Shown here piece by piece: positions 1 through 7,892 of a stretch of 33,118 nt of DNA. The translations under genes and the position numbers were made by a program. The notes beneath the pieces are model-generated. The model was not told the origin of the DNA, ran no database searches, and was given only the letters and a program-made list of their open reading frames with translations. Origin of the DNA: Xanthobacteraceae bacterium (lineage in GTDB: Bacteria > Pseudomonadota > Alphaproteobacteria > Rhizobiales > Xanthobacteraceae); contig JAIESI010000058.1 of assembly GCA_019746135.1 (NCBI GenBank), positions 1 to 33,118 of the forward strand, given 5' to 3'. Each line of letters opens with the position of its first letter. The first letter of the stretch is position 1.

Positions 1-307
1 ACAAACAACACACTGCAAATCCTCAAAAACCCCGTCAATCCGTGGCCTTCTTGCCTTTCGAGACAGAAACTAGCTAGCAGGTCGCCAGAGACACGCTCCG
101 CCGTCATTCCGGGACGCCGCGAAGCGGCGGGCCCGGAATCCATACTCCGCAGCGGTGGTTATGGATTCCGGGCTCGCGCTTTCGGCGCACCCCGAAGTGA
201 CCGGCGGCGATTTTACCGCCCGAATAAGGGCTTAGGTGTGTCCCGCGGGTCCTTTCCCGGAGCGGACGAGTTCACTATTGTCCCGGCGCGATTGCGGGAT
301 TTTGGGG
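1..307. other. Intergenic region at the window start
   Basis: No gene is supported here. The stretch holds a palindromic dispersed repeat (about 102-201, listed separately) and the leader of the GT83 gene. A short minus-strand frame ending near base 35 would encode a Lys-rich tail (KGKKATD), but it is closed by a stop only about 12 codons upstream, so it is not the end of a real gene. A GTG at 236 is in frame with the downstream gene; see that entry for why it was not chosen. Confidence 0.6.
102..201. repeat. Dispersed palindromic repeat, copy 1
   Basis: The element is built from inverted arms: CGTCATTCCGGG at 102-113, CCCGGAATCCATA at 132-144, TATGGATTCCGGG at 160-172, and a decayed fourth arm CCCGAAGTGAC at 191-201. 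The inner arms enclose a GC-rich spacer, so RNA from either strand could form two adjacent hairpins. A second copy lies at about 16469-16610 with its central part in the opposite orientation. Such TCATTCCGGG palindromes are common between genes of Bradyrhizobium-like genomes (general knowledge). Function is unknown; candidates are transcript-end stabilisation or a non-autonomous mobile element. Confidence 0.8.
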
Positions 308-2032
308 ATGTCGACGGCTGCCAGCAGCAAGAACCGGGGTGCGTTCACGGCCGATGGCCTGACCGCCATCGTCGACTATGCGGTGGCCTCGCACGGCCGC
401 GCCGCGGCGGTGCTGATTGTGGCAGCGCTGCTCGCGTTTCTGCCGGGTTTCTTCCAGATCCCGCCGACCGACCGCGACGAGGCGCGCTTCACCCAGGCCA
501 CCAAGCAGATGCTGGAGACGGGTGAATATGTCGACATCCGGTTCCAGGACGAGGTCCGCTACAAGAAGCCGGTCGGCATCTACTGGCTGCAGGCCGGCGT
601 GGTCAAAGCCGCGGAGGTGGCCGGCGTCAGCGAGGCGCGGACCCGGATCTGGCTCTATCGCATTCCCTCGCTCATCGGCGCGATCGGCGCGGTGCTTCTG
701 ACCTACTGGGCGGCGCTGGCCTTCGTCTCGCGCCGCGCGGCGGTGCTCGCCGGCCTGATGATGGCAAGTTCCATCCTGCTCGGCGTCGAGGCGCGCATCG
801 CCAAGACCGACGCCATGCTGGAGCTCACCTGCGTGGCTGCGATGGGTGCGCTGGCGCGCGCCTATCTCGGCGAGCGCAGGCCTTCTTCTTCCGGTCTCGG
901 CGCGTGGGCCTTGCCGGCGATCTTCTGGACCGCGCTCGGCGTGGGCATTCTGCTGAAGGGTCCGCTGATCCTGATGTTCGTCGTGCTCGCGATCATTCCG
1001 CTCGCGATCATCGACCGTTCGGTCCGCTGGCTCGGCGCGCTCAAGCCCATTCCGGGCCTGATCTGGATGTGCGTGCTGGTGCTGCCCTGGTTCCTCGCCA
1101 TCATGGGACGGGCCGGCAACACGTTCCTCGCCGAGTCGGTCGGCCGCGATCTTCTCAGCAAGATCTACAGCGCGCAGGAGGCGCACGGCGCGCCGCCCGG
1201 CTACTACCTGCTGCTGTTCTGGCTGACCTTCTGGCCCGGCGCGACGCTCGCGGCGATGGCGGTGCCCGGCGTCTGGGCGGCGCGTCGCGAAAAGGGCGCC
1301 AAGTTCCTGCTCGCCTGGATCGTGCCGGCCTGGATCCTGCTCGAGCTCGTCATCACCAAGCTGCCGCACTACGTGCTGCCGCTTTATCCCGCGATCGCGA
1401 TCCTGATCGCCGGCGTGGTCGACACCGGCATTCTGACGCGCCGGCGCTGGCTGACGCTCGGCGCGAGCGGCTGGTTTCTGGTGCCGCTGATCGTCGGCAT
1501 CGGCATGGTCGTGGTGCTCGTGGTGTTCGGGCGCCAGCTCGGCCTGTTCGCCTGGCCGTTCCTCGCGGCATCGATGATCTTCGGGCTCTGGGCGTGGCGG
1601 CTGTTTGCGGCCGACGGCGCGGAGCTGTCGCTGCTGCGCGGGGTCGCCGCCTCGATCCTGCTCACTGCGGGCATCTTCGGCTTCATCATTCCGTCCATGG
1701 CCACCGCGTTTCCGAGCCTCGCGCTGTCGCGCATGGTGCGCGAGGCGAACTGCAAGGACCCGCAGGTCGCGGCCGCGGGCTACCACGAGCCGAGCCTCGT
1801 GTTCCTCGCCGGCACCACGACGCGGCTGGTCGATGGCACCGATGCCGCCGAGTTCCTGCGCGGCGGCGGCCGCCGTTTCGCGGTGGTTGAGGGGCGGCAC
1901 GAGCGGGCGTTCCTGCGCCGCGCCGAGGTGATCGGCTTGCGTTACGCGCCGCCGCAGCGTTTCGAGGGCTACAACTATTCGATCGGCCGCGCCGTCTCGT
2001 TCGGCGTCTATCGGGCCGAGGGCGCGCCGTGA
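308..2032 (+). CDS. ArnT-like GT83 lipid glycosyltransferase
   Basis: A 574-residue polytopic membrane protein of the ArnT/PMT (GT83, GT-C fold) family. These enzymes move a sugar from a polyprenyl-phosphate carrier to lipid A or another envelope acceptor on the periplasmic side. The first periplasmic loop carries the family signature: TDRDEAR at about residues 54-60 with the catalytic-type acidic pair, then YKKP near 85-88 before IYWLQA. About a dozen hydrophobic segments follow, then a short soluble C-terminus. The ATG at 308 is chosen because the 24 codons from an in-frame GTG at 236 encode a polar, unlikely N-terminus. The stop overlaps the next start by 4 bases (GTGA), implying translational coupling. 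The sugar is not predictable; galacturonic acid, mannose or aminoarabinose are all possible. Confidence 0.88.
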   Translation: MSTAASSKNRGAFTADGLTAIVDYAVASHGRAAAVLIVAALLAFLPGFFQIPPTDRDEARFTQATKQMLETGEYVDIRFQDEVRYKKPVGIYWLQAGVVKAAEVAGVSEARTRIWLYRIPSLIGAIGAVLLTYWAALAFVSRRAAVLAGLMMASSILLGVEARIAKTDAMLELTCVAAMGALARAYLGERRPSSSGLGAWALPAIFWTALGVGILLKGPLILMFVVLAIIPLAIIDRSVRWLGALKPIPGLIWMCVLVLPWFLAIMGRAGNTFLAESVGRDLLSKIYSAQEAHGAPPGYYLLLFWLTFWPGATLAAMAVPGVWAARREKGAKFLLAWIVPAWILLELVITKLPHYVLPLYPAIAILIAGVVDTGILTRRRWLTLGASGWFLVPLIVGIGMVVVLVVFGRQLGLFAWPFLAASMIFGLWAWRLFAADGAELSLLRGVAASILLTAGIFGFIIPSMATAFPSLALSRMVREANCKDPQVAAAGYHEPSLVFLAGTTTRLVDGTDAAEFLRGGGRRFAVVEGRHERAFLRRAEVIGLRYAPPQRFEGYNYSIGRAVSFGVYRAEGAP

Positions 2033-2877
2033 GCACAGCCGAAGGCGCCGGCGGCGCTGTGACGACCGGGACGCCGTGGCTCAATCAGGCTCTTGCCAAC
2101 GCGCGCGGCACGCTCGCGACGCTGGTGCGGCCGCCGCGCCGCGTTCTGTGGTGGCCAAGCGCGGGCCAGATGGCGTTGGCGGTCGCCGGCGCAGCAGTCG
2201 CCGTGCTTGCCGTCATGGTGACCCTCGATGCCTGGGCCATCGCCCAGGTGCCGCGGCTGCCGGCACGGCTGGTCGAGGCGTTCGACCGCTTTACGGATCT
2301 CGGCAAAAGCGGGTTCTTTCTCTGGCCGCTGGGGCTCGCGCTGATCGCGCTCGCCTTGCTCAGCACATCGGCGCTGCAGCGGATGTCGCGCCTCGTGCTC
2401 GCGGCCTGGGCGGTGCGGCTCGGCTTTGTGCTCACGGCCATCGCCGTGCCCGGCCTGTTCGTCACCATCGTCAAGCGGCTGATCGGCCGCGCACGGCCGC
2501 GGGTCGCGGGCAACGAAACCATGGCCTTCGTACCGTTCGGCTGGAAGGTCGACTATGCGAGCCTGCCGTCCGGCCACGCCACCACCGCCTTTGCCGCGCT
2601 GGTCGCGATCGGCGCGATCTTTCCGCAGGCGCGGGCGCTGCTGTGGATTTACGCGCTGCTGATCGCGCTCAGCCGGGTGGTGCTCATGGCGCATTATCCA
2701 AGTGACGTACTTGCCGGCGCCCTCGTCGGCGCAGCCGGCGCCTGGCTGGTGCAGCAGTGGTTCGCCGCCCGGGGGCTGGGCTTTGCGGTGACCGGGAGCG
2801 GCACGGTGCGGCCGATGCCGGGGCCGGGCCTCCCGCGCATCGTCAAAGCGCTTGCCCGCCGCCTGCACGCTGCCTAG
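2029..2877 (+). CDS. PAP2-family membrane lipid phosphatase
   Basis: A 282-residue integral membrane phosphatase with the complete three-part PAP2 signature: KRLIGRARP (149-157), PSGH (180-183) and SRVVLMAHYPSD (215-226). His183 and His222 are the expected nucleophile and acid/base histidines. Family members remove phosphate from lipid A (LpxE/LpxF), undecaprenyl pyrophosphate or phosphatidate at the outer face of the inner membrane. The gene starts with GTG inside the stop of the GT83 gene and is followed 11 bases later by a GT2 gene. That context suggests either dephosphorylating lipid A before or after glycosylation, or recycling the polyprenyl carrier. The first 45 residues are a non-membrane extension. 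The substrate cannot be decided from sequence alone. Confidence 0.88.
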   Translation: MSTAEGAGGAVTTGTPWLNQALANARGTLATLVRPPRRVLWWPSAGQMALAVAGAAVAVLAVMVTLDAWAIAQVPRLPARLVEAFDRFTDLGKSGFFLWPLGLALIALALLSTSALQRMSRLVLAAWAVRLGFVLTAIAVPGLFVTIVKRLIGRARPRVAGNETMAFVPFGWKVDYASLPSGHATTAFAALVAIGAIFPQARALLWIYALLIALSRVVLMAHYPSDVLAGALVGAAGAWLVQQWFAARGLGFAVTGSGTVRPMPGPGLPRIVKALARRLHAA

Positions 2878-2888
2878 AAGCACGCGGC

Positions 2889-3626
2889 ATGAGCGACGCC
2901 TCGACCAACCCGCCCGTGGTTTCGGTCATCGTTCCGGTCCGGAACGAGGCCGGCAACATCGCGCCGCTGGTCGGGGAGATCGCGGCGGCGCTCGCCGGCC
3001 GCCGCTTCGAGGTGGTCTACGTCAACGACGGCTCGACCGACGGCACCGAGGCCGAGCTCAACGCGCTCAAGGCGAAGCATCCGTGGCTGCGCCAGGTCAA
3101 GCACGCGCAGTCCTGCGGCCAGTCGGCGGCGCTGCGGACCGGCATTCGCGCGGCGCGGGGACATATCGTTGTCACACTCGACGGCGACGGTCAGAACGAC
3201 CCGGTGTTCCTGCCGAAGCTGATCGACGCGCTGGAGCAGGGGGCCCCGAAAGTGGGCCTGATCGCCGGCCAGCGCGTCGGCCGCAAGGCGACCGGCTTCA
3301 AGAAATTCCAGTCGCGGGTGGCCAATGCCGTGCGCGGCTCGATCCTGAAGGACGGCACGCGCGACTCCGGCTGCGGGCTGAAGGCGTTTCCGCGCGAGGT
3401 GGGCCTGGCGCTGCCCTATTTCGACGGGCTGCACCGGTTTCTGCCCGCGCTGGTCCGCCGCGAAGGAAAGGACATCGGCTACGTCGACGTCGTCGACCGG
3501 CCGCGCCAGCACGGCGTGTCGAATTACGGCTTCTGGGACCGCCTTTGGATCGGAATCCTTGATCTCGCCGGAGTCTGGTGGCTGATCCGCCGCCGCAAGC
3601 GGGTGCCGGAAATTTCGGAGGTGTAG
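2889..3626 (+). CDS. GT2 polyprenyl-phosphate glycosyltransferase
   Basis: A 245-residue family 2 glycosyltransferase of the dolichyl-phosphate mannose synthase/ArnC type. It should use a nucleotide sugar to make the polyprenyl-phosphate sugar donor for the ArnT-like enzyme encoded two genes upstream. The GT-A motifs are clear: VSVIVPVRNE at 11-20, NDGSTDGT at 46-53 and the metal-binding DGDGQNDP at 98-105. Unlike ArnC it lacks two C-terminal membrane helices; only one weakly hydrophobic segment (IGILDLAGVWWLI) is followed by a basic tail. The small membrane protein encoded immediately downstream may therefore supply the membrane anchor, as accessory subunits do for some DPM synthases (inference). 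The ATG follows the PAP2 stop by 11 bases. Confidence 0.88.
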   Translation: MSDASTNPPVVSVIVPVRNEAGNIAPLVGEIAAALAGRRFEVVYVNDGSTDGTEAELNALKAKHPWLRQVKHAQSCGQSAALRTGIRAARGHIVVTLDGDGQNDPVFLPKLIDALEQGAPKVGLIAGQRVGRKATGFKKFQSRVANAVRGSILKDGTRDSGCGLKAFPREVGLALPYFDGLHRFLPALVRREGKDIGYVDVVDRPRQHGVSNYGFWDRLWIGILDLAGVWWLIRRRKRVPEISEV

Positions 3627-3959
3627 ATGCTCATCGATCTGGCGAACGTGGTGGGCGACTATCTGCACGACGTGTTCGTGGTGCGGCTCGACTGGTGGGT
3701 GCTGCTGGGCTTTGCCGCGCAGGCGTTTTTCACCATGCGCTTCGTGGTGCAGTGGATCGCCTCCGAACGCGTCGGCAAAAGCGTGATCCCGATCGCGTTC
3801 TGGTGGTTCTCGATCGGCGGCGGCCTGCTGCTGTTCGTCTATGCGCTTTACCGGCGTGATCCGGTGTTCATCGCCGGGCAGGGCTTCGGCGTGTTCGTCT
3901 ATTTGCGCAACCTCTATTTCGTGCTGCGCGACCGGCGGCAGAACGCGGCTACGGCGTAG
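3627..3959 (+). CDS. Small membrane protein, LpxB N-terminal (LABN)-like
   Basis: A 110-residue protein with about three hydrophobic segments. It resembles the lipid-A-disaccharide synthase N-terminal (LABN) domain, which is also found as a free-standing small protein. Typical features are the Q-AFFTMRFVVQWI helix, the ERVGKS turn, AFWWFSIGGG and the final GVFVYLRNLYF segment. The ATG directly follows the stop of the GT2 gene with no spacer, so the two are almost certainly co-translated. In rhizobial galacturonic acid decoration of lipid A, a GT2 enzyme and a small membrane protein work as a pair; this gene may play the same role (inference from context). It ends 3 bases before the convergent amidase stop, leaving no room for a conventional terminator. 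Confidence 0.82.
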   Translation: MLIDLANVVGDYLHDVFVVRLDWWVLLGFAAQAFFTMRFVVQWIASERVGKSVIPIAFWWFSIGGGLLLFVYALYRRDPVFIAGQGFGVFVYLRNLYFVLRDRRQNAATA

Positions 3960-3962
3960 GCA

Positions 3963-5408
3963 TCAGAGCCCGAGCAGCCTGGGTTTGCGCTTTTCGACCC
4001 ATCGCGTCGCCTGATCGTAGGCGTGGGCGAGCTGCAGGCAGGCGAGTTCGCCGTGGTTGGCCGCCACGATCTGCATGCCCATCGGCAGGCCGGCAGCGTT
4101 GAAGCCGACCGGCACGCTGAGCGAGGGACAGCTCGACATCGTCACCGGGATCATCACCTCCATCCAGCGATGGTAGGTGTCCATGGTGCGGCCGCCGACC
4201 GTCTTCGGCCAGTCGGTCGTGGCGTCGAACGGGAACACTTGCGCCGACGGCATCAGCCAGTAGTCGTAGCGCTCGAAGAAGGCGCGCACGGCCTGATACC
4301 AGGCGGTGCGTACCGCGTTGGCGTCGTAGATGTCGTACGCCTTGAGCTTCTCGCCGCTCTCGACCTCGAACTGCGCTTCGGGCTTCAGCAGCGCGCGCCT
4401 GGCCGGATCGGCATAGTGCGCCTTCAGCGCCGAGCCGGACTGCCAGGCGCGGAGAACTTTCCAGTTCTCCCAGACCTTGGCGATCGGATAGTCGGGGATC
4501 GCTTCCTCGACCGTGCAGCCCAACGCTTCGAGCGTTTTCAGCGCGGATTTGCAGAGCTCGAGGAGCCCCGGATCGAACGGGATATGCCCGCCGAAATCGC
4601 CGGCCCAGGCGATGCGGGCGCCCTTGAAGTTGCGTTCGAGCGAGCCTGCGAACTGCGCCGGATCCTGCTCGTTCGACAATGGCGCGCGGGCGTCGTAGCC
4701 GGCCTGCACCGAGAGCAGCATGGCGAGGTCAGGCACATTGCGCGCCATCGGTCCGGGCGTCCCCATCACCGCGTAGAAACCGTCGAGCTGCTGCGCCGGC
4801 ACGCGGCCGAACGAGGGCCGGAAGCCGAAGATGTTGTTGTAGGCCGCGGGATTGCGCAGCGAGCCACCGTGGTCGGTGCCGTCGGCGACCGGCAGCATGT
4901 GCAGCGCGACCGCGACCGCGCCGCCGCCGCTCGATCCGCCCGCGGTCCGGGTCTGGTCGTGGGCGTTCAGCGTGCGGCCGAACACGTCGTTGTAGGTGTT
5001 GGAGCCGAGCCCGAATTCCGGCGTGTTGGTCTTGCCGATGATGATCGCACCGGCGCGCTTGGCGCGCTCGACGATGATGGCGTCGGCCGTCGGCACGAAA
5101 TCCTTGAAGATGCGCGAGCCCTGCGTGGTGCGGATTCCCTTGGTCGCGGTCAGGTCCTTCACCGCCTGCGGAAAGCCGTGCATGACGCCGCAGTCCTCGC
5201 CGCGCGCGAGTTGCTCGTCGCGGGCCTTGGCCTGTTGCATGAGATCGCTGCGATCCTGCAGCGAGACGATGGCGTTGATCTTGGGATTGAGCGCGTCGAT
5301 CTGGTCGAGATACGCGCCCATCACTTCGGCACATGAGATTTTTTTGGCGTGGATGGCGCGCGACAGCGCAACGGCATCCATCATCACAATATCGGAGGGC
5401 TTGGCCAT
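3963..5408 (-). CDS. Amidase-signature family hydrolase
   Basis: A 481-residue amidase-signature enzyme hydrolysing a C-N amide bond. The Ser-cisSer-Lys triad can be placed by the family pattern: Lys84 in AVKDL, cis-Ser159 in AGGSSGGG and nucleophile Ser183 in DHGGSLRNP. The full-length fold is present, including the C-terminal segment SCPSLSVPVGFN. There is no GatC or GatB neighbour and the family is broad, so this is not called GatA; a catabolic or detoxifying amidase is likelier. It has no signal peptide, so it is cytoplasmic. The gene starts 9 bases after the metC-like stop, so the two probably share a transcript. Substrate unknown. Confidence 0.9.
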   Translation of the reverse strand: MAKPSDIVMMDAVALSRAIHAKKISCAEVMGAYLDQIDALNPKINAIVSLQDRSDLMQQAKARDEQLARGEDCGVMHGFPQAVKDLTATKGIRTTQGSRIFKDFVPTADAIIVERAKRAGAIIIGKTNTPEFGLGSNTYNDVFGRTLNAHDQTRTAGGSSGGGAVAVALHMLPVADGTDHGGSLRNPAAYNNIFGFRPSFGRVPAQQLDGFYAVMGTPGPMARNVPDLAMLLSVQAGYDARAPLSNEQDPAQFAGSLERNFKGARIAWAGDFGGHIPFDPGLLELCKSALKTLEALGCTVEEAIPDYPIAKVWENWKVLRAWQSGSALKAHYADPARRALLKPEAQFEVESGEKLKAYDIYDANAVRTAWYQAVRAFFERYDYWLMPSAQVFPFDATTDWPKTVGGRTMDTYHRWMEVMIPVTMSSCPSLSVPVGFNAAGLPMGMQIVAANHGELACLQLAHAYDQATRWVEKRKPRLLGL

Positions 5409-5417
5409 GCGCCTGAC

Positions 5418-6617
5418 CTACAACGCCGCGGCAAGCGATGCAAAGCCACGCTCGAGATCGGCGACCAGATCGTCCACGTCCTCGAGGCCGACATGGAAGC
5501 GGACCGCAGGTCCGCCCGGTGTCCATGTGGTGGCGGGGCGCGCGTCCACCACATCGAACGGGATCGCCAGGCTTTCGAAACCGCCCCATGAGACGCCAAT
5601 GCCGAACAGCGAAAGCCCGTTGAGGAAGGCGTGCACGGCCTTTTCCGGCACGGGCTTGAGCACGATAGCGAACAGGCCGCACGCGCCGGTGTAATCGCGC
5701 TTCCAGATGGCGTGGCCGGGATCGCCCGGCAGCGCCGGATGCAGGACTTTCAGCACTTCGGACCGGCCATCGAGCCAGCGAGCGATGGTCAGACCTGATT
5801 CCTGATGACGGGCCAGTCGCACGGCCAGCGTGCGCAGGCCGCGCAGTGCAAGATTCATATCGTCAGGGCCGACGCAGAGGCCCATGCCGTACACCGCGTC
5901 CTTCAGGAGCGGCAGTGTGTCGCCGTTGGCAGAGATCGTGCCGAGCAGCGTGTCGGAGTGGCCGCACAGGTATTTGGTGCCGGACTGGATCGAGAGATCA
6001 GCGCCATGCTCCAGCACCTTGCGATGCAGCGGCGTGGCCCAGGTGTTGTCGGTCAGCACCAGCGCGCCTCGGGCATGCGCGGTCCTGGCGATGGCCGGAA
6101 TGTCCTGCATCTCGAACGTCAGCGAGCCTGGCGCCTCGGTGTAGATCGCCCGCGTGTTCGGCTGCATCAGGTTCGCGATGCCATCGCCGATCAACGGATC
6201 ATAGTACGTCGTTGCAATGCCGAAGCGTGCCAGCACGCCGTCGCAGAACCGGCGCGCCGGGCCGTAAACGCTGTCGGTGACCAGCAGGTGGTCGCCGGCC
6301 TTGAGCACCGAGAGAAGCGCCGTCGAAATCGCCGCGAGCCCCGACGGCAACAGCGCCACGCCGGCGCAGGCCGGTCCCTCGATCTCCTGGATTGCCTTTT
6401 CCAGCGCTTCCGAGGTCGGCGTTCCGAGGCGGCCGTAGAAATACGGGCCGTTGTGAGCAATGTAGTCCTGCGCCGTGCGATAGAGCTGCGTCGAGGCGTG
6501 ATAGACCGGCGGGTTCACGTAGCCGTGATGCGTCTGCGGGTCGCGGCCGCCGGTAGTCACCTGTGTGTCAGCTTTGAGGGCAGGGCGCGCGGGCTTGCCG
6601 GTATCGAGCCTGTTCAT
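5418..6617 (-). CDS. metC: Cystathionine beta-lyase (MetC-type)
   Basis: A 399-residue PLP enzyme of the Cys/Met metabolism family. It would cleave cystathionine to homocysteine, pyruvate and ammonia, the penultimate step of methionine synthesis by trans-sulfuration. The N-terminal VNPPVYHASTQLY segment, the YGRLGTPT phosphate-binding Tyr-Gly-Arg, the DNTWATP Asp and the PLP Schiff-base lysine (Lys215 in SGTKYLCGHSD) are all present. The SDTLLG stretch after the lysine is typical of MetC rather than MetB/MetZ. Such proteins often have cysteine desulfhydrase side activity. It lies divergent from aapJ across 174 bases and upstream of the amidase gene. Some related enzymes act on other beta-substituted amino acids, so the exact substrate is a family-level call. 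Confidence 0.9.
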   Translation of the reverse strand: MNRLDTGKPARPALKADTQVTTGGRDPQTHHGYVNPPVYHASTQLYRTAQDYIAHNGPYFYGRLGTPTSEALEKAIQEIEGPACAGVALLPSGLAAISTALLSVLKAGDHLLVTDSVYGPARRFCDGVLARFGIATTYYDPLIGDGIANLMQPNTRAIYTEAPGSLTFEMQDIPAIARTAHARGALVLTDNTWATPLHRKVLEHGADLSIQSGTKYLCGHSDTLLGTISANGDTLPLLKDAVYGMGLCVGPDDMNLALRGLRTLAVRLARHQESGLTIARWLDGRSEVLKVLHPALPGDPGHAIWKRDYTGACGLFAIVLKPVPEKAVHAFLNGLSLFGIGVSWGGFESLAIPFDVVDARPATTWTPGGPAVRFHVGLEDVDDLVADLERGFASLAAAL

Positions 6618-6739
6618 CGCGTTGGAATTTCCGCCATTCCGGACATTTACGTCGCAGGAACCGGAAATCGCAACCCCTTGACCTCAATCACGGGCCGTTC
6701 TGTGATGCGGACCAGAGGGGATGAAGCGGGATGCGGTGC

Positions 6740-6777
6740 GGCCACACGGATGTGTGGCCTCCCGGCCTGCATTTTTT
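6740..6777 (+). promoter_or_regulatory. Leader hairpin and T-run upstream of aapJ
   Basis: GGCCACAC (6740-6747) and GTGTGGCC (6752-6759) form a perfect 8-bp stem with a GGAT loop. After 12 bases comes a run of six T (6772-6777), then the aapJ Shine-Dalgarno GGGAGA (6778-6783). The T-run is too far from the stem for a textbook intrinsic terminator. The hairpin could still be an attenuator, an RNA stability element or a small-RNA/protein target that tunes aap expression. Seen directly: the stem. Function: inferred only. Confidence 0.4.
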
Positions 6778-6791
6778 GGGAGATTTGTGAC

Positions 6792-7808
6792 ATGACCAGC
6801 GTCGTCATCCGCGTAGCGCTTGCCGCGGCTCTCGGCATGGCCGCCTCGGCGGCTTCGGCTCAAACTCTCAACACCGTCAAATCAAGGGGTGTGCTCAACT
6901 GCGGGTCGAACGGCACGCTCGCGGGCTTCGGCCTGCCGGACTCGCAGGGCCGCTGGACCGGCCTCGACGTCGATCTGTGCAAGGCGATCGCGGCTGCGAT
7001 CTTCAACGACCCCAGCAAGGTCAAGTTCGTTCCGCTCACGGCGAAAGACCGCTTCACCGCGCTGCAGTCCGGCGAGGTCGACGTGCTCGCGCGCAACACC
7101 ACCTGGACCTCGTCGCGCGACACCTCGCTCGGCCTGAACTTCACGGGCATCAACTATTACGACGGCCAGGGCTTCCTGGTGCGCAAGGCGCTGAAGGTGA
7201 ACTCGGCGCTCGAGCTGAACGACGCCGCGGTCTGCGTGCAGCAGGGCACCACCACCGAGCTCAACCTCGCGGACTACTTCCGCGCCAACAAGATGAAGCT
7301 CAAGACCGTGACCTTCGCCACCGCCGACGAGGCGATCAAGGCCTACGACGCCGGGCGCTGCGACGCCTACACCACCGATGCCTCGGGCCTCGCCGGCGAG
7401 CGGCTGCGGCTTGCCAACGTCAACGACCACATCATCCTGCCGGAGGTGATCTCCAAGGAGCCGCTCGGCCCGACCGTGCGCCACGGCGACGACCAGTGGT
7501 TCGACATCGTCAAATGGACGCATTTCGCGATGGTCAATGCCGAGGAGCTTGGCGTCACCAAGGCCAATGTCGACGACCAGCTCAAGTCGGACAACCCGGA
7601 CGTGAAGCGCCTGCTCGGCACTGAAGGCAAGCACGGCGAAGGCCTGGGCCTCACCAACGACTGGGCGGTGCGGATCATCAAGCACGTCGGCAACTACGGC
7701 GAGGCGTTCGAGCGCAATGTCGGGCAGGGCTCGCCGCTGAAGATCGCGCGCGGCCTCAACGCGCTGTGGAACAAGGGGGGGCTGCAATACGCGCCGCCGA
7801 TCCGCTGA
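6792..7808 (+). CDS. aapJ: General L-amino-acid ABC transporter, binding protein
   Basis: A 338-residue periplasmic solute-binding protein of the AapJ/BztA type. It captures L-amino acids and hands them to AapQM. Residues 1-23 form a signal peptide with cleavage predicted after ASA (before Gln24). The mature protein begins with the family pattern LNTVKSRGVLNCG, and WTGLDVDLCKAIAAAIF and YDGQGFLVRK are also typical. The ATG at 6792 has a good Shine-Dalgarno, GGGAGA, 8 bases upstream. The frame stays open far upstream, but that part has no coding character and runs antisense to metC. It is the first gene of aapJQMP; an 80-base gap before aapQ contains a tandem repeat and a possible leader peptide. 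Confidence 0.95.
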   Translation: MTSVVIRVALAAALGMAASAASAQTLNTVKSRGVLNCGSNGTLAGFGLPDSQGRWTGLDVDLCKAIAAAIFNDPSKVKFVPLTAKDRFTALQSGEVDVLARNTTWTSSRDTSLGLNFTGINYYDGQGFLVRKALKVNSALELNDAAVCVQQGTTTELNLADYFRANKMKLKTVTFATADEAIKAYDAGRCDAYTTDASGLAGERLRLANVNDHIILPEVISKEPLGPTVRHGDDQWFDIVKWTHFAMVNAEELGVTKANVDDQLKSDNPDVKRLLGTEGKHGEGLGLTNDWAVRIIKHVGNYGEAFERNVGQGSPLKIARGLNALWNKGGLQYAPPIR

Positions 7809-7841
7809 GCGCGCGGCTTCCGCAATGAGAGACGGAAGCCC

Positions 7842-7892
7842 ATGAGCCACCCGGAGAGAGGCCCAAAGAAACGCCCAAAGAAACGCCCATGA
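7842..7892 (+). CDS. Possible 16-codon leader peptide before aapQ
   Basis: The ATG at 7842 opens a 16-codon frame, MSHPERGPKKRPKKRP, whose TGA stop overlaps the aapQ start codon as ATGA. The basic PKKR unit is repeated because a 12-base DNA unit is duplicated in frame. The upstream GGAAG (7834-7838) lies only 3 bases from the ATG, which is tight for a ribosome-binding site. If translated, the peptide would couple ribosome arrival to aapQ initiation, which otherwise lacks a well-placed Shine-Dalgarno. It is a candidate only; a frame this short can arise by chance. Confidence 0.3.
   Translation: MSHPERGPKKRPKKRP
7861..7884 (+). repeat. 12-bp tandem direct repeat upstream of aapQ
   Basis: Two perfect copies of GCCCAAAGAAAC (7861-7872 and 7873-7884) are followed by a truncated third copy, GCCC, directly before the aapQ ATG at 7889. 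The repeat sits between the Shine-Dalgarno-like GGAGAGAG (7853-7860) and the start codon, giving a 28-base gap. Removing both units would leave 4 bases, close to normal spacing. Copy-number change by strand slippage would shift the spacing in 12-base steps. Confidence 0.85.

Noticed and set aside
236..307. Upstream GTG start for the GT83 gene
   Set aside because: The 24 extra residues are polar and unlike the family N-terminus; the ATG at 308 is followed by the usual short cytoplasmic lead before the first membrane helix.
2008..2883. Minus-strand frame covering the PAP2 gene almost exactly
   Set aside because: Composition (His/Arg/Gln/Glu-rich) is that of an antisense shadow, while the plus strand carries all three PAP2 motifs.
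5805..6791. Upstream in-frame extension of aapJ
   Set aside because: It runs antisense through metC and lacks coding character; the ATG at 6792 has a good ribosome-binding site and a proper signal peptide.
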